Assembly (NCBI RefSeq): GCF_000829515.1
Contig: NZ_JXRR01000016.1
Location: 1 to 63,358 of the forward strand
Length of the DNA stretch: 63,358 nucleotides
Reading direction: 5' to 3'
From: Jeotgalibacillus campisalis
GTDB taxonomy: Bacteria > Bacillota > Bacilli > Bacillales > Jeotgalibacillaceae
The notes under the pieces: model-generated
The model's input: the letters and a program-made list of their open reading frames with translations, nothing else
What the model was told of the DNA's origin: nothing
Databases searched by the model: none
Position numbers and translations under genes: made by a program
Part shown: positions 57,943 to 63,358 of the stretch, piece after piece
Position numbering within the stretch: the stretch's first letter is position 1
How the letters are laid out: each line of letters opens with the position of its first letter

Positions 57943-59200
57943 ATTTGGACTCATTTTATCAAAAACGTATATGCAGAAGGTAAAATCAAAGTCTTTTTTG
58001 ATTACGACCATTTTATTTGCTCTTGCTATTGTAGTTGGAACCAACTTTCAAAGCATTGCCGGTTTGTTTGATTCCAAAGACGGCTCTGAAGAAACATGGG
58101 AAGTTGTTGTCCAAGATGACAGCGGGACTGTTGCAGCAGCTCTGGAACAGCAAATCGTTTTCGTGAATGACCAGATAGCCATTACTAGAAGTGAAGAATC
58201 AATTTCAGAGCTTGAGAGTCAGGTGGAGCAGGGAGAATACGATGCCCTTTTATCTGTGACAATTCAGGACAGCGGGAAAATCATGGCTGACTATTTTTCT
58301 GATTCACTGACTTCAGACCGTTATTCTTCTGATCTACAAGTGGCCATGCAGACGATTCAATCGAATTTTGCTGCATCAGAACTTAATTTAAGCGCAGACG
58401 AACTGGCTACTTTAAATATGCCTGTTTCGTTTAACCATCGCTCTTTTACCGATGGTGCCAAGTCTGCTGAAGAGCTGGATGAAGCAAGAGGGCTCGTATA
58501 TATTCTCATTTTTGTCATTTATATGTCTGTACTTATTTATTCAATGATGATTGCAACCGAGGTAGCGACTGAAAAATCTTCGCGCGTTATGGAAATTCTC
58601 GTATCGAGTGTTCCGCCGATTCAGCAGATTTTCGCGAAAATTTTAGGTGTAGGTCTTCTTGGATTAACCCAGCTGGCTTTATGGGCGGCAGTCGGATTTG
58701 TTTCCATCCAGTTAAGCAGCGACTCATTTGAAGGAGGCATCTATACGCTTTTTGATTTTTCTGGAAACAGTTTAGGGACGATTGTGTATGGCATTATCTT
58801 TTTCCTGCTGGGCTACTTTTTATATGCAGCACTCGCAGCGTTACTTGGTTCACTTGTCAGCAGGACAGAAGACCTTCAGCAGATGCTGATGCCAGTTAAT
58901 CTTCTAATCGTAGCGGGAGCCATGCTGTCTTTCTTCGGTTTGGCGAATCCAGAAGCCTCTATGATTACGATTACTTCCTACATTCCCTTTTTTAGTCCGC
59001 TGGTGATGTTTACCCGCGTGGGAATGCTCAATCTGCCGCTGTGGGAACCAATGCTCGCAATCGGTCTGACACTCCTCACAATTTTTGTGATTGGATGGTT
59101 TGGAGCAAAGGTATACCGGGGAGGCGTTTTAATGTACGGCAACAGCTCTTCTTTTAAAGATTTGAAAAAAGCGCTGATCCTATCTAAAAAAGAAAGATAG
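57935..59200 (+). CDS. yhaP: ABC transporter permease YhaP (NatB-like)
   Basis: 421-aa membrane protein starting MNRFGLILSKTYMQKVKSKS, with one N-terminal helix, a large outer domain (about residues 45-180) and five or six C-terminal helices. MIATEVATEKSSRVMEILVSSVPP is the NatB/ABC-2 signature. The start is a TTG at 57935 inside the end of yhaQ; a GTG at 57926 is the alternative. Coupled to YhaQ. Confidence 0.9.
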   Translation: MNRFGLILSKTYMQKVKSKSFLITTILFALAIVVGTNFQSIAGLFDSKDGSEETWEVVVQDDSGTVAAALEQQIVFVNDQIAITRSEESISELESQVEQGEYDALLSVTIQDSGKIMADYFSDSLTSDRYSSDLQVAMQTIQSNFAASELNLSADELATLNMPVSFNHRSFTDGAKSAEELDEARGLVYILIFVIYMSVLIYSMMIATEVATEKSSRVMEILVSSVPPIQQIFAKILGVGLLGLTQLALWAAVGFVSIQLSSDSFEGGIYTLFDFSGNSLGTIVYGIIFFLLGYFLYAALAALLGSLVSRTEDLQQMLMPVNLLIVAGAMLSFFGLANPEASMITITSYIPFFSPLVMFTRVGMLNLPLWEPMLAIGLTLLTIFVIGWFGAKVYRGGVLMYGNSSSFKDLKKALILSKKER

Positions 59201-59253
59201 GCTGGTAAACAAGCAGATAGTAGACGGAAATCCCTTAGGTCCTATTCTTTTCT

Positions 59254-59282
59254 TTGATGGGATAAGAAGAATCATTTACAAT
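59254..59282 (+). promoter_or_regulatory. sigma-A promoter before the 49-aa ORF and yhaM
   Basis: TTGATG, exactly 17 nt, TACAAT. Transcription would start near 59290, about 10 nt before the ATG of the small ORF. Confidence 0.65.
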
Positions 59283-59299
59283 AGGGGTAGCGTAGAAAA

Positions 59300-59449
59300 A
59301 TGAATGAAATTCTGCTTAATAGAAATTGCTTTAAACCTTTAAGTGAAGAGCGGACGTCTGTCAGGCGACTATGCCCTGTATCAGAAAACACAAAGCAGCA
59401 ACCGAAACAGACTTGGTCTGCCCAGAATGAAGGAGAGTGTAAGACATGA
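59300..59449 (+). CDS. 49-residue ORF overlapping the yhaM start, unknown
   Basis: ORF starting [20 protein letters not shown] and ending AQNEGECKT; its TGA overlaps the ATG of yhaM (ATGA), the arrangement of translationally coupled genes. GGGGTAG lies about 10 nt before its ATG, but the predicted mRNA start leaves little of it. In B. subtilis yhaO and yhaN precede yhaM; they are absent here, so this may be a leader peptide, a gene remnant or chance. Confidence 0.4.
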   Translation: MNEILLNRNCFKPLSEERTSVRRLCPVSENTKQQPKQTWSAQNEGECKT

Positions 59450-60402
59450 ATGGAATAACGTATTTAAAAGCTGGAGATCCGGTAGATCAGTATTTGTTAA
59501 TCAAGCAATCAACAAAAAGTGTAACGACTGCCGGCAAGCCCTTTTTAACCCTGATATTTCAAGATCGCAGCGGCGATATTGAAGCAAAGCTTTGGGATGC
59601 AGGCGAAGGGGATGAAAAAAAATATGCTGCTCAAACAATTGTAAAAGTAACCGGAGAAATTCATAACTATAGAGGAAAAAACCAGCTGAGATTAAGACAA
59701 ATTCGTCCTGCATCTCAAGCTGACGGTGTTTCAATTGGAGAATTTTTGGAAACTGCACCCGTATCAAAAGAAACCATGATGGATGAGCTGACCCAGTATA
59801 TATTTGAAATGAAAAATCCTACAATCCAGCGGCTGACAAGACATCTTGTTAAAAAGCATCAAAAGGAATTTATGGAGTTTCCGGCAGCTACAAAAAATCA
59901 TCATGAGTTCGTTTCCGGCCTTGCTTATCATGTGCTGTCTATGCTGCATATTGCAAAATCTGTAACTTCGCTCTATCCATCTTTAAATAAAGATCTACTG
60001 TACGCAGGGATCATCCTGCATGACATGGGGAAAGTGGAAGAACTATCAGGACCTGTATCGGCTACTTATACATTAGAAGGCAATCTCTTAGGCCATATAA
60101 CGCTAATGATAAATGAAATAGGTCAAGCAGCAGAAGAATTAGACGTAAAAGGGGAAGAAGTATTAATGCTGCAGCATATGGTGCTCTCTCACCATGGTAA
60201 AGCAGAGTGGGGTTCTCCGAAACCGCCTATGTTAAGAGAGGCGGAAATCTTGCACTATATTGATAATCTGGATGCAAAGATGAATATGATGGACCGGGTA
60301 TTGAACCGTACAAAAGCAGGAGAATATACGGAACGTGTCTTTGCACTCGAAAACCGCTCGTTTTATAAACCTCTTATGTATGAAGATGATAGCGAATCGT
60401 AA
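59446..60402 (+). CDS. yhaM: 3'-5' exoribonuclease YhaM
   Basis: 318-aa nuclease that trims RNA and single-stranded DNA from the 3' end; B. subtilis YhaM has 314 aa. Residues about 10-100 form an OB-fold nucleic-acid-binding domain ([19 protein letters not shown]). The catalytic HD domain (about 150-290) shows H192-D193 in [10 protein letters not shown], plus [16 protein letters not shown] upstream and [17 protein letters not shown] downstream. GAAGGAGAG lies 9 nt before the ATG. Confidence 0.95.
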   Translation: MNGITYLKAGDPVDQYLLIKQSTKSVTTAGKPFLTLIFQDRSGDIEAKLWDAGEGDEKKYAAQTIVKVTGEIHNYRGKNQLRLRQIRPASQADGVSIGEFLETAPVSKETMMDELTQYIFEMKNPTIQRLTRHLVKKHQKEFMEFPAATKNHHEFVSGLAYHVLSMLHIAKSVTSLYPSLNKDLLYAGIILHDMGKVEELSGPVSATYTLEGNLLGHITLMINEIGQAAEELDVKGEEVLMLQHMVLSHHGKAEWGSPKPPMLREAEILHYIDNLDAKMNMMDRVLNRTKAGEYTERVFALENRSFYKPLMYEDDSES

Positions 60403-60492
60403 GCTCGAGGAATGTTCAACCGATTTTTTGCATAGGCTGTCCATAACCAACAAAACAATTGAATACAAAATTGTTTTTAAGGAGGAGCAGCT

Positions 60493-60675
60493 ATGTTTCC
60501 AATATGGATCGATTTAATCATTGGCGGAATTGCGGTTAGTGCAGTGATGGCGGTAAAAGCAGCTTATGTGGAAAAAAAGGTTGAAAAAGAATGGATCGAA
60601 GAACATGGACAAACTTATATCAAAAGAATGATTGAAGAAAAACAAAAAAGACTCGCGTACAGAGAAGAAGAATAG
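60493..60675 (+). CDS. yhaL: sporulation protein YhaL
   Basis: 60-aa protein with one N-terminal membrane helix (residues 4-24) and a charged helix ending KRMIEEKQKRLAYREEE, the pattern of YhaL, a small sporulation-associated protein. AAGGAGGAG precedes the ATG. The order yhaM-yhaL-prsA is as in B. subtilis. Confidence 0.82.
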   Translation: MFPIWIDLIIGGIAVSAVMAVKAAYVEKKVEKEWIEEHGQTYIKRMIEEKQKRLAYREEE

Positions 60676-60688
60676 AGCTTATACAAAG

Positions 60689-60720
60689 AAAAGGGAGCCG
60701 CTTTAATGCGGCTCCCTTTT
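60689..60720 (+). terminator. bidirectional terminator between yhaL and prsA
   Basis: AAAAGGGAGCCGC/GCGGCTCCCTTTT stem with a short loop. Confidence 0.95.
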
Positions 60721-60769
60721 CCTATCGTATGATGTGGATATGTTGATGAGCTGATTTGACAAGAACGAT

Positions 60770-61702
60770 CTATTCTTTGTCAGTGTCTTCCTCAGTACCT
60801 TCTTCAACAGGCTCTTCAGACGGAGCTTCTTCAGGCTCAGCCAGCAGGGAATCAAAAGCAGAAGACAACTCTTCATCTTTGATATCAATGTCTGCATCAC
60901 GCATAATTTCCTGAATGATGGCAGTGACCTGCGTTTGATCCACCTTTTCCAGCTTTAAGTCCCGTTCGATCCCGTCGCGCATTTCATCCAGGCTTTCAAT
61001 GTCAGCCTCTCTTGTTTCGGTTACTTCAATAATGTGATAACCAAAATTTGTTTGAACAGGGTCGCTAATCACGTTTGGTTCCAAAGTGAAAGCCGCTTCT
61101 TCAAATGCAGGATCCATTTGACCGGCAGTAAAAAAGCCAAGATCTCCTCCAGTTTCCTGTGCGGCTGGCTCAGTTGAGTACTCTTTAGCCAGCTCAGTAA
61201 AATCTCCGCCATCTTCAAGAAGCTGTTTCACTTCCAATGCGGTTTCTTCATCTTCAACCAGGATATGGCGTGCACTGACCTCTTTTTGCATCTGATCGTA
61301 AGCTTCTTGTACTTCTTCATCTGTTACATCGATATCGGCAATTAAAGCATTTTCCTGAAGCTTATTCAGCATCAGCATTTCACGGAAAGATTCCTCTGTA
61401 TGTCCTTGCTGAGATACAACAGCATCGAATTGTTCTTCACCGCCATATTGTTCTTTCATCGAATTTATTTCTTCATCAATATCTTCTTCTGACACAGGAT
61501 ACTTCTCCTGTAGAACATTTTCAAGCACCATCATTTGAAGGGCTTGTTCGCCTACCGTGTTTTTCATTTCCTGATAAAATTCTTCTTTTGTTATATCACC
61601 TGCAGCTGTCGAAACGATAACTTCTCCATTTTCTTCATCACTGCATGCAGCCAATCCTGAGACACCTGCTGCCAATGAAACCATTGCAATCCATTTCTTC
61701 AT
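60770..61702 (-). CDS. prsA: foldase lipoprotein PrsA
   Basis: 310-aa extracytoplasmic peptidyl-prolyl isomerase that helps secreted proteins fold. Lipoprotein signal peptide with lipobox LAAC and lipidated C20. SurA-like N-terminal region (about 30-145), parvulin domain (about 146-235: SARHILVEDEETALEVKQLL, GGDLGFFTAGQMDPAFEEAAF, TNFGYHIIEVTE) and a Glu-rich disordered tail. GGGAGAG precedes the ATG. It would serve the dextranase among others. Confidence 0.95.
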   Translation of the reverse strand: MKKWIAMVSLAAGVSGLAACSDEENGEVIVSTAAGDITKEEFYQEMKNTVGEQALQMMVLENVLQEKYPVSEEDIDEEINSMKEQYGGEEQFDAVVSQQGHTEESFREMLMLNKLQENALIADIDVTDEEVQEAYDQMQKEVSARHILVEDEETALEVKQLLEDGGDFTELAKEYSTEPAAQETGGDLGFFTAGQMDPAFEEAAFTLEPNVISDPVQTNFGYHIIEVTETREADIESLDEMRDGIERDLKLEKVDQTQVTAIIQEIMRDADIDIKDEELSSAFDSLLAEPEEAPSEEPVEEGTEEDTDKE

Positions 61703-61929
61703 ACCATTTTCTCTCCCAACTAGCTGTTCTCTTTCTAAATACGTTCAAAACATACTATATCATATTTCCATATCACGGAGTATGTCTTATTTTTCTCTGT
61801 TTTTGTAAAAAAACTGCAAGGCTGCCTTTCATCATTTATTTTTCACAATTATTCAGGAATCCATTCCAATGCCCATGCCATTTCTCATGGAAGTGAATAG
61901 CATAAATAAGAAAGGAAGGAGGGGTTAAA

Positions 61930-62013
61930 ATGGGATACGGCTATGGTGGAGGCTTCGCTCTAATCGTTGTGCTCTTTATTTTGCTGATTATTGTAGGTTC
62001 AGCTTGGTTCTAA
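61930..62013 (+). CDS. YjcZ/SscA-family sporulation peptide, copy 1
   Basis: 27-aa peptide beginning MGYGYGGGFALIVVLFILLI and ending with the same GSAWF as copy 2: a glycine/tyrosine-rich head and one membrane helix, the YjcZ/SscA pattern (small spore-coat assembly peptides). AAGGAAGGAGGGG before the ATG. Confidence 0.82.
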   Translation: MGYGYGGGFALIVVLFILLIIVGSAWF

Positions 62014-62044
62014 AATAAAGCAAGACCAAAAAGGAGGAAATAAA

Positions 62045-62131
62045 ATGTCAGGTGGCGGATACTACGGCGGTTTCGCATTAGTTGTCGTGCTATTTATTCT
62101 TTTGATCATCATTGGTTCAGCTTGGTTCTAA
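62045..62131 (+). CDS. YjcZ/SscA-family sporulation peptide, copy 2
   Basis: 28-aa peptide beginning MSGGGYYGGFALVVVLFILL and ending IIIGSAWF, nearly identical to copy 1 in its membrane half. The 31-nt gap and its own AAAAAGGAGG site indicate a tandem duplication in one transcript. In B. subtilis sscA is needed for spore coat assembly. Confidence 0.82.
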   Translation: MSGGGYYGGFALVVVLFILLIIIGSAWF

Positions 62132-62151
62132 AACAAGCGGATTAAATGAAA

Positions 62152-62180
62152 AAGAACGGACCTCTATGGGTCCGTTCTTC
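62152..62180 (+). terminator. terminator after the sscA-like pair
   Basis: AAGAACGGACC/GGTCCGTTCTT stem, 5-nt loop, weak T tail. It abuts the end of the convergent gene. Confidence 0.75.
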
Positions 62181-62181
62181 A

Positions 62182-62370
62182 TTATGTGTATAACACTTCT
62201 ACATAAGATGATAAAAGCAGAATTAAAATTAAAATATTGATCGTACGAAATACCTTTGGCTGCTTTTCATCAGGTATTTCTTTTTGTACGCATAACTTAT
62301 TTGTCATGCGGTTAATGGCGTACAAAATAAAGATAGTAAACAGTATAAATAGCGCTGCTACGGAGACCAT
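62182..62370 (-). CDS. small membrane protein, unknown
   Basis: 62-aa protein with two membrane helices (about residues 2-20 and 42-58) joined by a charged loop (MTNKLCVQKEIPDEKQPKVF). The ATG at 62370 lies 8-9 nt after AGGAGGGG; a TTG two codons upstream is too close. No family recognised. Confidence 0.55.
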   Translation of the reverse strand: MVSVAALFILFTIFILYAINRMTNKLCVQKEIPDEKQPKVFRTINILILILLLSSYVEVLYT

Positions 62371-62461
62371 TGCCAAACCCCTCCTATTCTCTACCTACTA
62401 CAATATCAAAAAAAGAGACAAAAAAACAGACTTAGCTCTTATTCTTTCAATCTGAAAGACG

Positions 62462-62514
62462 AAAACCCCCCCATGAATTCCACTATTTTGGCAATCACAT
62501 GGAGGGGTTTATTT
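62462..62514 (-). terminator. terminator of the DUF3267 gene
   Basis: AAACCCCCCCATG pairs with CATGGAGGGGTTT; T tract on the minus strand (TTTTCGTCTTT). Confidence 0.75.
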
Positions 62515-62517
62515 CAA

Positions 62518-63078
62518 TTATGCATTAGTATATTGAATGTTTTTTACCGGAACCAGAATCTCATAGCCCTCATCATATTCCTCAATAAAAGCCCCTTTAG
62601 GCGACTTCAATAAACACTTCGCATACAAAAAGTCCACAAGACAAATGCCGCAGTGATAAGCCGTCAACATCGTGAAATAGTGTGAATAACTAGGAAAAGA
62701 AAAAGCTCCTGTCAACAAGACTGTATTAATAATGATAAAGGGTGAAACAAGTGCCAAAATAAAAGCAGTTTTAGGAATAGGTTTTTTTACCCGAACAGAC
62801 ATAATCGGCACAAAGTAAAATTGAAAACGGGTCTTAATAATGATGTTATTCAGATAGCTGAGCAAGGGCAGCACATGAAATAATTTATGTGACGGATAAA
62901 TGATAAATAACCCAATTACAAAAACTAAAAAATATTGATCTTTTAACGAAGTCTCACTAATCAATTGTGATGAAATATATAAGAAAGAAAAAACAGCCAG
63001 AACAAGGATCGCAGAAAACATAAAGATCCGATAGAATCCGTACTGTTTTTTCACATTTATTGATTTCCAGCAATGCAT
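62518..63078 (-). CDS. DUF3267 family membrane protein
   Basis: 186-aa protein with four likely helices (about residues 18-38, 48-66, 105-125 and 130-150). YPSHKLFHVLPLL (about 61-73) contains a HxxxH pattern reminiscent of membrane metalloproteases, which DUF3267 proteins resemble, but the usual upstream Glu is replaced by Ser, so activity is doubtful. AGGAGGCG precedes the ATG. Function unknown. Confidence 0.7.
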   Translation of the reverse strand: MHCWKSINVKKQYGFYRIFMFSAILVLAVFSFLYISSQLISETSLKDQYFLVFVIGLFIIYPSHKLFHVLPLLSYLNNIIIKTRFQFYFVPIMSVRVKKPIPKTAFILALVSPFIIINTVLLTGAFSFPSYSHYFTMLTAYHCGICLVDFLYAKCLLKSPKGAFIEEYDEGYEILVPVKNIQYTNA

Positions 63079-63181
63079 CTTAAATCGCCTCCTAAACTCG
63101 ACGACACGTCAATTTTTACAACCTGAGAGTTACTTTACTCCCCTTGAATACAAAAATCAATACCTTTTAAAAAAATTTACA

Positions 63182-63302
63182 AAAGTAAAAGTGCAAGCAG
63201 GCGTTTAGGGGCGACAGACGTAAGACGATCCGAGGAGCTGCCTGCTGGAACTGGATAAAGTAAAAGTGAAAGCAGGCGTTTAGGGGCGACAAGCATAAGA
63301 CG
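63182..63302. repeat. two direct copies of a 46-nt intergenic repeat
   Basis: Copies at 63182-63227 and 63257-63302 share AAAGTAAAAGTG, GCAGGCGTTTAGGGGCGACA and TAAGACG, differing at a few positions. After copy 1, GCCTGCT pairs with AGCAGGC in the repeat. The tract continues to the window edge with CTTATGACCTCG, an inverted echo of CATAAGACG. No ORF; probably part of a dispersed palindromic repeat. Confidence 0.7.
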
Positions 63303-63358
63303 CACTGCACATATAGGCGCCCTTTGCCTATTGGGCAGGGTGGCTTATGACCTCGAGC

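Noticed and set aside
59343-59582. 79-codon GTG-started ORF overlapping yhaM
   Set aside because: Overlaps 140 nt of yhaM in another frame without a ribosome site.

Overview
The window is a piece of a low-GC, endospore-forming Firmicute chromosome (Bacillaceae/Planococcaceae type). It carries sporulation genes (prkA, yhbH, spoVR, yhaL, two sscA-like peptides), Bacillus-style AGGAGG ribosome sites, frequent TTG starts and long strings of genes in the order of the Bacillus subtilis yha-yhb-yhc-yhd-yhe region. The species cannot be named from the sequence. I see no prophage, transposase or CRISPR array; the accessory signal is in short intergenic repeats and RNA leaders.

Layout. 1-2290: end of a 23S rRNA, a 5S rRNA and 15 tRNAs; the first 14 follow the trnD order of B. 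subtilis but lack tRNA-Thr. 2398-9200: a B3/B4-domain protein, queG, a YhbB-like amidase, trmL, a nitroreductase and a secreted GH66 dextranase behind a perfect cre box. 9500-13800: prkA and yhbH with sigma-E-like promoters, and between them a small membrane protein behind an ECF-sigma-type promoter. 13800-25300: purine permease with a PurBox, RocB-like peptidase, three flavin enzymes, pseudouridine synthase, a disulfide pair, a GNAT-nitrilase fusion and pgcA. 25600-34200: yhdB, spoVR, uppP, dedA, a Mn-type CDF exporter, a GH13 alpha-glucosidase and an MpfA-type DUF21-CBS protein with a complex RNA leader. 34500-42600: aldo/keto reductase, kynU-kynB, an ArsC-fold protein that has lost its cysteines, a DAACS symporter, tatA, two regulators and a universal stress protein. 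42700-47000: bmrCD multidrug ABC transporter behind a leader with two tiny ORFs and a terminator. 47100-63358: fumC, msmX with a PucR-type regulator, yheE/yheB/yheA, hemZ, FadR-boxed yhaR, yhaQP, yhaM, yhaL, prsA, sscA-like genes and repeats.

Functional themes. PrkA, YhbH and SpoVR form a conserved sporulation/stress trio, and all three genes have a plausible sigma-E promoter here. CcpA/LacI-type boxes precede the dextranase and alpha-glucosidase, and more weakly fumC, while msmX supplies a shared sugar-ABC ATPase. The two most interesting regulatory regions are the bmrCD leader (probable ribosome-mediated attenuation) and the mpfA-like leader, where a strong Shine-Dalgarno lies 63 nt from the only credible start codon but only 9 nt away once an intervening hairpin is folded. 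A MITE-like repeat family with terminator-shaped ends occurs three times.

All homology statements come from recognising motifs, lengths and gene order by eye; no search was run.
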